This document shows, in pieces, positions 1 through 7,361 of a stretch of 14,563 bases of DNA (position 1 is its first letter; each line of letters opens with the position of its first letter). The translations under genes were made by a program, and so were the position numbers. The stretch is from positions 1 to 14,563 of the forward strand of contig NZ_NPEF01000043.1 in the NCBI RefSeq assembly GCF_002811955.1. The letters run 5' to 3'. The notes below the pieces were generated by a model. It was not told the DNA's origin and made no database searches. It was given only the letters and a program-made list of their open reading frames with translations. Source of the stretch: Leptospira ellisii. GTDB lineage: Bacteria > Spirochaetota > Leptospiria > Leptospirales > Leptospiraceae.

Positions 1-125
1 CCAACCGCGAGGATCTGTATCTTTCCGTGCAGAAAAGTCAGTAAGGAGAGTAGTTCGTAACCGAATCGAACGGACACACGAATTATTTTTTTCCGTTTCA
101 TATCGGAAAGGAAAAAAGATTCTGG
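1..125 (+). pseudogene. Upstream sensory-domain remnant of the chemotaxis receptor, interrupted by two stops
   Basis: Read in the same frame as the receptor gene that follows, this stretch encodes NREDLYLSVQKSQ, then TAA at 42-44, the residues GE, TAG at 51-53, and then [20 protein letters not shown] running on into the receptor. The text on both sides of the stops looks like the distal end of a dCache-type periplasmic sensor domain, where a fold strand leads into a conserved WV..VSIP segment just before the second membrane helix. The frame does not change across the stops, so two nonsense changes (or a small insertion carrying stops) are the simplest reading. Two compensating indels are also possible, because the +1 frame (VSKESSS) is open across the stops and an A run lies at 33-36. 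A sequencing error cannot be excluded. The gene's true start lies outside the window. Confidence 0.6.
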
Positions 126-1331
126 GTGATGCAGGTCAGCATTCCCAACTCGATCTACACCGACGACATCCTCGGAATCATCTTTAAAAGTCTGGCGACG
201 ACGTTAGTCATCTTGGTCGCGGTGCTTTTTAGTCTGAATTTGATCTTCCAAAAACTGATCACGACGGGACTGTTGAAAGCCATCGGATTCTCCGAAGAGA
301 TCGCAAAGGGAAATCTCGTCGTATCCCAAGACCACGATCGGGAGGACGAGATCGGAAAACTCCTCGGATCCATGAATCTCATGCGTGAAAATCTGCTTCG
401 AGTCGTTCGTGAAATCGGAGCCTCCGCTTCCAAACTGAAGAATACGTCGCAAAAGATGGCCGAGTCTTCAAGAAGTTTCTCCGACGTCGCGCAAACGCAA
501 GCCTCCGCGGCCGAAGAATCGTCCGCCGCGGTCGAGGAACTCGCCGCATCGGCGCAAAACGTCGGTAAGTCCATGGAAAGAGCCGTTTCCAGTATGAAGG
601 AAATCGATTCGAACGTCGTGCGCCTCAAAGAACAGATCGTGAACATCAACAACGAAATGCAGGGACTCGTACAACTCGCCGCTCAATCCAAAGAACAGGG
701 AATCACGGGGGAAAACGCAATGCTCGCCTCCACGAACGCGATGGGAGCGATCGGAGAAAGCGCTTCCAGAATCACTGAAATACTTTCCATTATCACCGAA
801 ATATCAGAAAAAACGAATCTACTCGCGCTCAACGCGGCCATCGAAGCGGCGCGGGCGGGGGAAGCCGGAAAGGGATTCGCGGTCGTCGCGGAGGAGATCG
901 GAAAACTCGCTTCACAAACCTCGACGAGCGTGCAGGAAATCGGGGCCTTGGTCAATTCTACGAACAACGCCGTCTTAAACGGAAATTCCAAAGTTTCGGA
1001 AGCCTCTTCCGTTCTGAAAAAACTAAGGGAACAGGTCGAAGAATTCGATCGATACGCGAAGAACGTTCTTTCCTCCGTGAAAACGCAGGAGGAAAACACG
1101 AAGGAAATCGCCGAAAGCGCGAACGAACTCATGACGTTCAGCCTGCAGATCGAAGAAGCCGTTCTCGAACAGAAACGCGCCACCGACGAAATCACGAAAA
1201 CGATCGTCAGCATTTCCGACGGAACGCAGGAGATCGCGGGCGGCGCCGACGATCTCACTTCCTTCTCCGGAGAAATGCACGGACAAGCCGAACAACTGGG
1301 ACAACTGATCGATAAATTCCAAACGAACTAA
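126..1331 (+). CDS. Methyl-accepting chemotaxis protein, C-terminal signalling part
   Basis: This is an inner-membrane chemoreceptor that passes a periplasmic signal to the CheA/CheW array. Numbered from GTG at 126, residues 1-12 are the last piece of the sensor domain, 17-42 form a membrane helix and about 43-98 a HAMP linker ([17 protein letters not shown]). The rest is a long cytoplasmic coiled coil with the conserved hairpin tip at about 228-260 ([19 protein letters not shown], then [15 protein letters not shown]). The C-terminus IDKFQTN has no obvious CheR/CheB-docking pentapeptide. The reading frame continues upstream of 126 back to a TAG at 51-53, so 126 is only the first start codon after a stop. 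No convincing Shine-Dalgarno sequence lies close to it or to ATG 129. A product made from here would keep only one membrane helix and no sensor, so the gene is probably inactive or truncated, although the signalling half is undamaged. Confidence 0.85.
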   Translation: MMQVSIPNSIYTDDILGIIFKSLATTLVILVAVLFSLNLIFQKLITTGLLKAIGFSEEIAKGNLVVSQDHDREDEIGKLLGSMNLMRENLLRVVREIGASASKLKNTSQKMAESSRSFSDVAQTQASAAEESSAAVEELAASAQNVGKSMERAVSSMKEIDSNVVRLKEQIVNINNEMQGLVQLAAQSKEQGITGENAMLASTNAMGAIGESASRITEILSIITEISEKTNLLALNAAIEAARAGEAGKGFAVVAEEIGKLASQTSTSVQEIGALVNSTNNAVLNGNSKVSEASSVLKKLREQVEEFDRYAKNVLSSVKTQEENTKEIAESANELMTFSLQIEEAVLEQKRATDEITKTIVSISDGTQEIAGGADDLTSFSGEMHGQAEQLGQLIDKFQTN

Positions 1332-1403
1332 AAAATTTCCCCGAGAAAAACGGTTGAACCAAGGGAACACGCGGGGGATCTTACAGATCGAAGATATTCC
1401 TTT

Positions 1404-1410
1404 GGGGAGA
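1404..1410 (+). promoter_or_regulatory. Ribosome binding site that fixes the SurA-like start
   Basis: GGGGAGA lies 6 bases before ATG 1417. It favours that ATG over an in-frame TTG at 1354, which has no such site and would put 21 extra residues in front of a good signal peptide. Confidence 0.55.
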
Positions 1411-1416
1411 CCGCGG

Positions 1417-2451
1417 ATGAATTCCAATCGAACATACACAAAAGCCTTTCTCTTCGGCGGAATGTTCGCATTCTTATTTTTCCAAAAGCCGGTTTCCACC
1501 GCGGAATCGCTCAATCGGGTCATCGCCACGGTGGGAACCCTCTCGATCTCCGAACTCGATCTCGACGACGCGGGAGAAAAATACAATCGGCTTCAAAAAC
1601 ATCTCAAACACGAAGACCTGAGAAAATCGCTCCGCACCCGGATCTTGGATTTTCTGATCGACCGCGCGATCGTGGACGTGGTCGCGGAGGAGGAATCGAT
1701 CCAAGTCAACGAACAAAGGGTGGATTCCGAAATCGAAAAAAGAATGGAAGTGATGGGCGCCACCAATCGAAAACAATTCGAGAAAGCGATGGAATCCTCC
1801 TCGGGAATGCCGTTCGAACTCTGGGTCACCGAACTTCCGTATCAGATCAAAAAAGGACAACTGCTGCAGCTGAAGATCGCCGTACCTCCTCCGAGCGAGC
1901 AGGAAATCAGAAATTGGTATAATCAAAACAAGGACAAGGTCGGATTCGAAATCCGATACCGGGTCATCGCCGTCGCACCCGAAAACGATTCGGTGCAGGA
2001 GGAGAATAAAATCTACAAGGAAGTTTCCGAAATCAGAAAGTCGGTCCTCGCAGATCCTTCCTCCTTCTCCCTGATCGCCGGTTCTCCCCGGAACGATCCC
2101 ACCTTGCGTTCCAGAAGAGGAATGGTGGAATGGATTTCCTCCTTCGATCTTTATAAATACAGCAAGATCACCGCGACGATCGCCGCACCTCTGCCCAACG
2201 GAGGTTTGTCCGAGGTGTTCCGGGACGAACGTAAACGTTATTGTATCCTAAAAATAGAAGGGAAACGACCTACGCCTATGGACAATCTTCGCGGAGGAAT
2301 CCAGAACATCCTATATCGGGACAAGGAAGAGGAAACCTTCCACAAATGGCTGAAGGAAGCGAGAACGGAGATTCCGATCCAGATTTTCGACGAAGCCTAC
2401 AAAAAAGAGAATAAGATCCCCACGAAGGAAGAGAACTTCAACGTGGATTGA
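1417..2451 (+). CDS. SurA/PpiC-like periplasmic folding chaperone
   Basis: This is a 344-residue exported protein of the SurA/PpiD family, which escorts outer-membrane proteins through the periplasm. Residues 1-29 form a signal peptide: a basic start (MNSNRTYTK), a hydrophobic core, and likely cleavage after VSTA. The mature N-terminus (LNRVIATVG....ISELDLDD) matches the SurA opening, and helices to about residue 165 form the chaperone core. A parvulin-like domain follows at about 177-282 ([36 protein letters not shown]). The His normally found in the first strand (RHIL) appears to be Arg182, and the last-strand His appears to be Cys276, so isomerase activity is doubtful. A SurA-related Leptospira protein (LIC12922) with similar architecture is known from memory. 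The gene follows the receptor by 85 bp on the same strand. The family is confident; the exact role is inferred. Confidence 0.82.
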   Translation: MNSNRTYTKAFLFGGMFAFLFFQKPVSTAESLNRVIATVGTLSISELDLDDAGEKYNRLQKHLKHEDLRKSLRTRILDFLIDRAIVDVVAEEESIQVNEQRVDSEIEKRMEVMGATNRKQFEKAMESSSGMPFELWVTELPYQIKKGQLLQLKIAVPPPSEQEIRNWYNQNKDKVGFEIRYRVIAVAPENDSVQEENKIYKEVSEIRKSVLADPSSFSLIAGSPRNDPTLRSRRGMVEWISSFDLYKYSKITATIAAPLPNGGLSEVFRDERKRYCILKIEGKRPTPMDNLRGGIQNILYRDKEEETFHKWLKEARTEIPIQIFDEAYKKENKIPTKEENFNVD

Positions 2452-2498
2452 AATTGGATACGGTAAGTTTCGATTTCGACCGATAATCAATCTAAGCG

Positions 2499-4052
2499 AT
2501 GAAGTTTCCGATTTCCCATTCCGCCGTTTTTTTGGATTCCGCGACGGAAAAACTGCTGCGTTCCCTTTCTTCCGTGGAAAACGAACGTATTCTACGCCTT
2601 TCCTTATCCCGCATTTCGGAGATCCTTCCCGGATCCGAAGTCGTCTTCAACGTTTGGCCCTTCCCGCAGGATCCAAAAACATACAATTTTTTGAATATTC
2701 AAATTATGGAAATTCCAGGGGAAAACAACGCGGAAGAATCCGATTTTTTAAGGGAAGTCGCCTCTTCCCTTCCTCCGTCCAGGACAGGAGACGCGGATTG
2801 GGACGACGCCTCCTTTTTTTATTTCACGGGATTGTTCCCTTGTTTGGATCCGGCTCTTTCGCGGGAATTGTATGAAAGACACGATCGTTATCTTTCCCAG
2901 TATTCCTACAGCGAAAATCTACCCGTAGGAATCGTACCTTATATCCTTTCCCGGGAATTCGTAAACGCGCTTCCCAAAGAACTCAAAACGAGCGCGCACG
3001 ATTATCTTTTAAAGAACATCAATCACTACGACGTGGAGATTTTTTATCACGCGCCCGACCTGAGACAATACCGTTTGGACTTTTCCGTAAGAAACCGACG
3101 TTCCCTCAATTTGATCGCAGGTTTTTTAAACTCCAAAGAGGATTGGAATTATTCGGAAATTCGTCCTTGGATCGAAGACAAACCGGAGGTTTTCAGAACG
3201 GGGCCTTCCTATTTGGAATTGGAAATCTACCGAGGATGCGAATTGGGCTGCACGTTCTGTCCGCGACAATACGGCGGTAAGGAAAAGGACGGAAATCGGA
3301 TCGAAGTCCCTCTGCTCGAAAAACTTCTCGCACAAAGGGAACAATCCTTTTCGGACGAATATACGGTTTGTTTCGGAGGATTGGGCGAACCCCTGCTTCA
3401 TCCCGATTTCGTTCCGCTTTTATCGACGTCCTTAAAGTTTCCTATGCTGCAGGAATTGATCGTTGAAACCGCGCTCTATCCGGATGCGGAACCGGTTTTG
3501 AAATTCCTGGAGACGTTATCGGCGGAGGATAAGGAACGTATCACTTGGATCGTAAACCTGACGACGCTCGATCCGGAACGATACGGATCCTTATACGGAA
3601 AACGGGAACTGCAGAAGGTTCTTACCAATATAGAAAAACTTCAGAACGTCTTTCCCAAAAACAGGATCTATCTTCAATTCCTAAAGATCGAGGAAACCGA
3701 AGACGAGGTGGAAACCTGGGTGGACGAAACCGAAAAGCGGGGTTTCGGAGTCGTACTTCAAAAATACAATCGGTTCGCCGGATTGATGCCCGAAAAAAGG
3801 ACCAGTGATCTGACTCCGATCCAAAGGGAATTCTGCTGGCATCTAGACCGGGATTTATACGTAAATTCGGACGGAACCGTATCTGTATGCAGACAGGTTC
3901 CCGGCAGGGAACTCGGAAATTTACATAAAGAAAATCTAATAGACATATGGCGAAAAGGACTTCCCGCATTCTCCCGTTCTTTGAACGGAGAACACGAAAG
4001 CACGGGCGCTCCTTGTCTAAGCTGCGATGAGTGGTACACGTTCAACGCGTAA
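2499..4052 (+). CDS. Radical SAM/SPASM protein with a degenerate SpsF-like N-terminal domain (spiro-SPASM type)
   Basis: This 517-residue protein has three parts. Residues 1 to about 210 resemble the cytidylyltransferase domain of the next gene: [40 protein letters not shown] and RLDFSV can be lined up with its [42 protein letters not shown] and RLTVD. The nucleotide-binding signature QARxGSxRLPGKVL is gone. Residues about 235-430 are a radical SAM core with the cluster motif C247-x3-C251-x2-C254 and [12 protein letters not shown] at 292-303. A SPASM/Twitch-like tail has Cys446, Cys464, Cys506 and Cys509, enough for one auxiliary Fe-S cluster. The protein ends eight residues after the last Cys. 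Substrate and reaction are unknown. The name 'spiro-SPASM protein' is recalled for spirochaete proteins of this kind. No Shine-Dalgarno sequence precedes ATG 2499. The 3' end overlaps the next gene by 26 bp, which suggests coupled translation and a shared pathway. Confidence 0.85.
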   Translation: MKFPISHSAVFLDSATEKLLRSLSSVENERILRLSLSRISEILPGSEVVFNVWPFPQDPKTYNFLNIQIMEIPGENNAEESDFLREVASSLPPSRTGDADWDDASFFYFTGLFPCLDPALSRELYERHDRYLSQYSYSENLPVGIVPYILSREFVNALPKELKTSAHDYLLKNINHYDVEIFYHAPDLRQYRLDFSVRNRRSLNLIAGFLNSKEDWNYSEIRPWIEDKPEVFRTGPSYLELEIYRGCELGCTFCPRQYGGKEKDGNRIEVPLLEKLLAQREQSFSDEYTVCFGGLGEPLLHPDFVPLLSTSLKFPMLQELIVETALYPDAEPVLKFLETLSAEDKERITWIVNLTTLDPERYGSLYGKRELQKVLTNIEKLQNVFPKNRIYLQFLKIEETEDEVETWVDETEKRGFGVVLQKYNRFAGLMPEKRTSDLTPIQREFCWHLDRDLYVNSDGTVSVCRQVPGRELGNLHKENLIDIWRKGLPAFSRSLNGEHESTGAPCLSCDEWYTFNA

Positions 4053-5613
4053 TACGCCAGAAATATTCGCCTTTATCCAGGCCCGAACCGGATCCACCCG
4101 TTTGCCCGGCAAGGTTCTTGCGGAGTATCCACCCGAATCGGGAAAAACTCTGATCGATCGTATTCAGGAAAGAATCGTATCGGTGCTCCCCGAAAACAGG
4201 ATCGTTTATCTGATTCCCGAAGAGGACGAAGAGCTCCGCGTTTTTCTGGAAAAACGGGGATATTTGTATTTCCGAGGACACGCTACCGACGTGCGCGAAC
4301 GTTACGCACGCGCCGCCGAATTCTACGGAGCGGAATGGATTCTCCGCCTAACGGGTGATAATCCCTTTTACGACGTTCTGCATTTGGATCAACTTCTGGA
4401 GGCGTTCGTCCATACGACTCCCGACCTCGCTTCTATTTACGGACTGCCGCTGGGAATGGGCGGCGAAATTTTCACTCGAGAAGCTTTGGAATGGTCTCCT
4501 CCTCGTCTGGAGGAAAGACACAAAGAACACGTTAGTCTTCATATCAAGGAGAATCCGGAACGGTTTAGAATCCTCAAACTCGCTCCATTGTTAAGCGAAG
4601 ACGATAAAAGGATAGTTCCCGAATTGAGGCTGACCGTGGACGAACCGAAAGATCGGGAAACGGTATCCTCGGTCCTCGAAAATATGGAAACCGGATATCC
4701 GTTTTTCGGGGCGGAGGAATGTGTCGCCGCGTATCGAAAACATCCGGAGTGGTTCCTCGGAAACTCGGATGTGGATCAGGTTCGATTCCAAATTCCCGCC
4801 GCAAAACCGGACGAGCGGAAACGGATCGGAATTTTGGCGGGAGATCCGAAACGTTTCGGAAGCGGACATTTCGAAAGATCCCGGATCCTTTTCGTATTGC
4901 TTTCCGCCGAAGGATACGAGACGACCCGTTTGAGCGAATTCCCCGAGGACGGAAAAGAGGATTTGATCGTCGTCGACTCCAGAGATATTCCAATTCCCGA
5001 ATATTCAAAAACAAAACTATTACTGATCGATCACTTCGGTCCGGAACGGTACGAACATCGCAGTTACGAAGCGCTTCCCCACCCCGATTCGAGGATTCCG
5101 TTTTCGCCGGATCGGATCCTGATTCCCCCGCGACTCAAGGCGACGGAAACGAGGGACGAATCGTATTTATTGTGTTATGCGGGCGGATTGGGCGTTTCCG
5201 AAACGGAGATGCTGGACGTCTATCTCGAGTCGCTCCGCTCCTCCGAAAAAATCGGAAAGATCGTCCGGGTCGGAGGAACTCCGTCGCATTCCCCGTTCGT
5301 GGAACATCGTTCCCGGATTTCTTCGTATCGTTTCCGGGAACTCCTCGCCGCTTCTGCGGCGTTCTCGGGTTACTTCGGTCAATCCTTGTTCGAGGCGGTT
5401 TTTTTGAAAAAAAAAGTTTCCGGTTTTTCGATCGGCCCGATTCATACGGTCCTTTCCGAACTTGCGGAAAAGGATTTCGGAATTCCCTTTGCGGGTGAAT
5501 TGGGGACGGAAAGGTTCGGCCGAAACCCGGAACTTCGTCCGAGCAAAGTGACGATAGACGGAAGTGGCTATTCTCGTTTGTTAAACGAAGTGAGGGAATG
5601 TCTTTCGAGATGA
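4027..5613 (+). CDS. Fused SpsF-like cytidylyltransferase and SpsG/PseG-like GT-B protein
   Basis: This is a 528-residue two-domain protein. Residues about 13-245 are an SpsF/CMP-sugar-synthetase-type nucleotidyltransferase: [15 protein letters not shown] at 17-31, [10 protein letters not shown] at 107-116, then [15 protein letters not shown] and [14 protein letters not shown]. Family members of this kind join CTP to an acidic sugar or similar substrate. Residues about 265-528 resemble SpsG/PseG, the GT-B-fold UDP-sugar hydrolase/transferase group: [20 protein letters not shown] at 277-288 (the GxGHxxR loop), LLLIDHFGP, and [22 protein letters not shown] at about 436-457, like the nucleotide-binding C-terminal half. 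In pseudaminic-acid-like pathways these two activities belong to neighbouring steps, so the fusion suggests synthesis of an activated nonulosonic or related sugar; that is inference. ATG 4027 lies inside the preceding radical SAM gene. No other ATG, GTG or TTG start exists before the SpsF signature, so it is the only plausible start. No Shine-Dalgarno sequence is visible. Confidence 0.8.
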   Translation: MSGTRSTRNTPEIFAFIQARTGSTRLPGKVLAEYPPESGKTLIDRIQERIVSVLPENRIVYLIPEEDEELRVFLEKRGYLYFRGHATDVRERYARAAEFYGAEWILRLTGDNPFYDVLHLDQLLEAFVHTTPDLASIYGLPLGMGGEIFTREALEWSPPRLEERHKEHVSLHIKENPERFRILKLAPLLSEDDKRIVPELRLTVDEPKDRETVSSVLENMETGYPFFGAEECVAAYRKHPEWFLGNSDVDQVRFQIPAAKPDERKRIGILAGDPKRFGSGHFERSRILFVLLSAEGYETTRLSEFPEDGKEDLIVVDSRDIPIPEYSKTKLLLIDHFGPERYEHRSYEALPHPDSRIPFSPDRILIPPRLKATETRDESYLLCYAGGLGVSETEMLDVYLESLRSSEKIGKIVRVGGTPSHSPFVEHRSRISSYRFRELLAASAAFSGYFGQSLFEAVFLKKKVSGFSIGPIHTVLSELAEKDFGIPFAGELGTERFGRNPELRPSKVTIDGSGYSRLLNEVRECLSR

Positions 5614-5732
5614 CGGCTAACAGCGGGCGAACCGGTTTTAAGACAAAACGAAATGGCTTTACCTTTTGCTCTGCGGAATTTCACAAAAACTTTCCCGGGC
5701 GGGCGGTTCTAAATTCTTCCTGCAAAAACGAG

Positions 5733-5748
5733 AATTTTCCGGAAAATT
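5733..5748. repeat. 16-bp perfect palindrome
   Basis: AATTTTCCGGAAAATT is fully self-complementary. It could be a dimeric regulator site or part of an mRNA end structure. It has no loop and no U tract, so it is not a standard terminator. The function is unknown. Confidence 0.5.
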
Positions 5749-5751
5749 TGT

Positions 5752-5897
5752 GAGAGTTCCTACGATTCCCAGGATCGTACGTCGATTTTGTCGTAAGAAA
5801 GCGTGAGAGTTCCCACACGAGTTCCCCAAAACCACGCAAAATCATCCCCCCGCCTCGCCATTTCCACAGACCACAACCTGTTTTTAGGAGTTCCTAC
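5752..5897. repeat. Degenerate GAGTTCC(T/C)AC intergenic repeats
   Basis: The word GAGTTCC occurs at 5754-5760, 5807-5813, 5819-5825 and 5888-5894. Three copies extend further: GAGAGTTCCTAC (5752-5763), GAGAGTTCCCAC (5805-5816) and GGAGTTCCTAC (5887-5897). Similar GTAGGAACTCC words are recalled as frequent in Leptospira intergenic DNA. The spacing is irregular (53, 12 and 69 bp), which does not fit CRISPR. The origin and role are unknown. Confidence 0.55.
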
Positions 5898-5911
5898 TTC
5901 CCAATTTTCGA

Positions 5912-5940
5912 TTGACCGAAATTCCCCTTATCTTCAAAAA
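5912..5940 (+). promoter_or_regulatory. Weak candidate promoter for the TetR gene
   Basis: TTGACC at 5912-5917 is a good -35 match. The region 17 bp downstream (about 5935-5940) is A-rich but a poor -10. The position just before the operator is what makes it plausible; sequence alone does not prove it. Confidence 0.25.
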
Positions 5941-5959
5941 TAGACCGACGGTCGGTCTA
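5941..5959. promoter_or_regulatory. TetR-family operator, 19-bp palindrome
   Basis: TAGACCGACGGTCGGTCTA has 9-bp perfect arms around one central base (5950). It ends 10 bp before the start codon of a TetR-family gene. The TAGACC...GGTCTA shape is typical of operators bound by TetR/AcrR-family dimers. Binding here would block transcription start or early elongation, so autorepression is the likely mode. Confidence 0.8.
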
Positions 5960-5969
5960 AATCAAAACC

Positions 5970-6755
5970 ATGCAAAAACCGAATCAAAACAAACAAAAAG
6001 GAAAAGAAACCAAGGAGGAAATCCTCGGCTGCGCACGGAAGTTTTTCTTTTCCAGGGGATACGACGCGACCTCCGTCCAGGATATCATCGACGAACTCGG
6101 AATCGCCAAAGGTACGTTTTATCATCACTTCAATTCCAAAGAGGAACTTTTGATGGAAATGATCAAAACGATGTCCGAGGAATTGACGAAAGAACTCTTG
6201 GAGAACGTGGAATCCAGAAAACCCAAAAACACATTAGATAAACTTAAAATTATACAGGAACTTCATTTCGACTGGATCGACAAAAATCCGGAGATGATAT
6301 TCTTCTTCATAAAGGCTTTGTATCTTCCCCAGAACCTTACGCTCAAATCCAAATTGGAGAAGGAGATTTTCAAAAGGGACGTCGACTTCATGTCCGATCT
6401 GATCGTGCAGGGACAAAAGGACGGCTCCTTCGACGTGGACATGCCCGCTTCCTTTCTTGCGGAATCGATCCTATCGATGAGCTACGTCCAAAAGGAAAGA
6501 TTCGCCTTTTTTATGCTGGGAACGGGAGAAGTGACCGCGGAATCGATCTACGAAAACAACATTCATTCCCACGAGCTGTTCTCCAAAATCCTGGGCGTCA
6601 AAGACCCTCCCCTTCCGCCGTTCTCCAAGGAGGAGATGATCTCGTCCGCGGAAAAACTCCGTGCTTTCGCGCAGGAATTCGAAAAACAAAACTCAGGATC
6701 GAACCTTGGTCCAGAATCGACGACTTCAAAGAAAAAAGGAGGAAAGCGGGAATAG
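5970..6755 (+). CDS. TetR/AcrR-family transcriptional regulator
   Basis: This 261-residue regulator has an N-terminal three-helix DNA-binding domain at about residues 12-58. Its signature is EEILGCARKFFFSRGYDATSVQDII, followed by the recognition helix text LGIAKGTFYHHFNSKEELL, which is almost canonical for the family. The helical remainder would be the ligand-binding and dimerisation part. The tail after about residue 235 is low-complexity and basic (STTSKKKGGKRE), making the protein longer than most family members of about 190-220 residues. The effector is unknown. The perfect palindrome 10 bp upstream strongly suggests that it controls its own promoter and perhaps the DUF1801 gene 78 bp downstream of its stop. 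No Shine-Dalgarno sequence is visible before ATG 5970; if transcription starts at the operator, the leader would be only a couple of dozen bases. Confidence 0.9.
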   Translation: MQKPNQNKQKGKETKEEILGCARKFFFSRGYDATSVQDIIDELGIAKGTFYHHFNSKEELLMEMIKTMSEELTKELLENVESRKPKNTLDKLKIIQELHFDWIDKNPEMIFFFIKALYLPQNLTLKSKLEKEIFKRDVDFMSDLIVQGQKDGSFDVDMPASFLAESILSMSYVQKERFAFFMLGTGEVTAESIYENNIHSHELFSKILGVKDPPLPPFSKEEMISSAEKLRAFAQEFEKQNSGSNLGPESTTSKKKGGKRE

Positions 6756-6833
6756 GTTTTCCTTTCGGAAAAGACTTCTTCGGCGAACAATAACATGTAT
6801 CTTTTTTCGTTCATTCCGATTCCGACGTTTATT

Positions 6834-7271
6834 ATGTCCTCGGAGATCCATAATTACATCGATTCTCAGACGGAGACACGGAAGGAAAGACTTCTCGCCC
6901 TTCGTTCATGGATCGTGGATACGTTTCCCGAAATCCAGGAGTTTATGAAACAGGGAATGCCGACCTATCAACTCGGAAAAAACTGGATCTCCATCGCCGC
7001 GCAAAAAGATCGGATATCGATCTATCTTTGCGATTCGCGTCACTTGCAGAATGTCAAAAAGAAATTTCCAAATCTGATCTCCGGCAAAACCTGTCTCAAC
7101 ATACGGGATCGGGACCGATTCCCGCTTAAGGAAATCCAAACGTCGATAAAAGCGGCGCTCAAATCGAAGACGAGTATTTTAAACGGAAGAAGTGTTTCGA
7201 CCCGTTCGGGTGATAAGATTCGCTCCGCGTCGACGACCGCTTTGAGACAAAATACGCGCCGGAAAAAATAA
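6834..7271 (+). CDS. DUF1801 (YdhG-like) domain protein
   Basis: The 145-residue product matches the DUF1801/YdhG-like family, small soluble proteins with an iron-chaperone/frataxin-like fold whose biochemical role is poorly defined. The matching text is IHNYIDSQTETRKERLLALRSWI near the start, then FPEIQEFMKQGMPTYQLGKNWISIAAQKDRISIYL (about residues 30-64), with the characteristic GMPTY and the hydrophobic strand after it. The C-terminal 35 residues are Ser/Thr/Lys/Arg-rich and probably disordered. An in-frame ATG at 6795 would add 13 hydrophobic residues (MYLFSFIPIPTFI) that do not belong to the family, so ATG 6834 is preferred; neither start has a clear Shine-Dalgarno sequence. It follows the TetR gene on the same strand and may be co-regulated with it. 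Confidence 0.7.
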   Translation: MSSEIHNYIDSQTETRKERLLALRSWIVDTFPEIQEFMKQGMPTYQLGKNWISIAAQKDRISIYLCDSRHLQNVKKKFPNLISGKTCLNIRDRDRFPLKEIQTSIKAALKSKTSILNGRSVSTRSGDKIRSASTTALRQNTRRKK

Positions 7272-7331
7272 ACCGTTCGTCAATTTTTCGTCTCGAAAAG
7301 TCGGTTCCGTTTGAATCCTCTTGACCCCGGG

Positions 7332-7355
7332 AAAAAGCAGGAAAACCTGTTTTTT
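7332..7355 (+). terminator. Hairpin with U tract just before valS (possible terminator or attenuator)
   Basis: AAAAAGCAGG (7332-7341) pairs with CCTGTTTTTT (7346-7355) around an AAAA loop: a CAGG/CCUG core, one G-U pair and A-U pairs. The last six bases are all U. It ends 6 bases before ATG 7362. It could end transcripts from the gene upstream or regulate valS. The G+C core is only four pairs, so it would be a weak terminator. Confidence 0.4.
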
Positions 7356-7361
7356 ACGGCC

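Larger units (their letters stand above)
5614..5969. other. 356-bp intergenic region between the sugar-nucleotide gene and the TetR gene
   Basis: No convincing gene lies here on either strand. It holds a 16-bp perfect palindrome (5733-5748), four GAGTTCC words (5754-5894), a possible -35 TTGACC (5912-5917) and a TetR-type operator (5941-5959). A clear intrinsic terminator for the upstream gene was not found. Confidence 0.7.

Noticed and set aside
683..1258. 191-codon minus-strand open frame opposite the chemoreceptor
   Set aside because: It is Ser/Phe-rich antisense of the repetitive coiled coil, with no recognisable domain. The other minus-strand frames in the window were rejected on the same grounds.
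1354..1416. TTG-started 21-residue extension of the SurA-like protein
   Set aside because: ATG 1417 has a ribosome binding site 6 bases upstream and opens directly into a good signal peptide; the extension would bury it.
4719..5498. 259-codon open frame on the + strand inside the SpsF-PseG fusion gene
   Set aside because: It is Arg/Gly-rich with no motif and lies wholly within a well-supported gene in another frame; it is a composition shadow.
5752..5897. CRISPR array
   Set aside because: The repeats are only 7-12 bases and unevenly spaced, and no cas gene is near.
6795..6833. Earlier ATG of the DUF1801 protein as a signal peptide
   Set aside because: The 13 added residues are hydrophobic but have no charged start or cleavage site, and the family is cytoplasmic.
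7311..7361. TTG-started 17-residue extension of ValS
   Set aside because: [13 protein letters not shown] is the expected family N-terminus, and a hairpin with a U tract occupies the extension.
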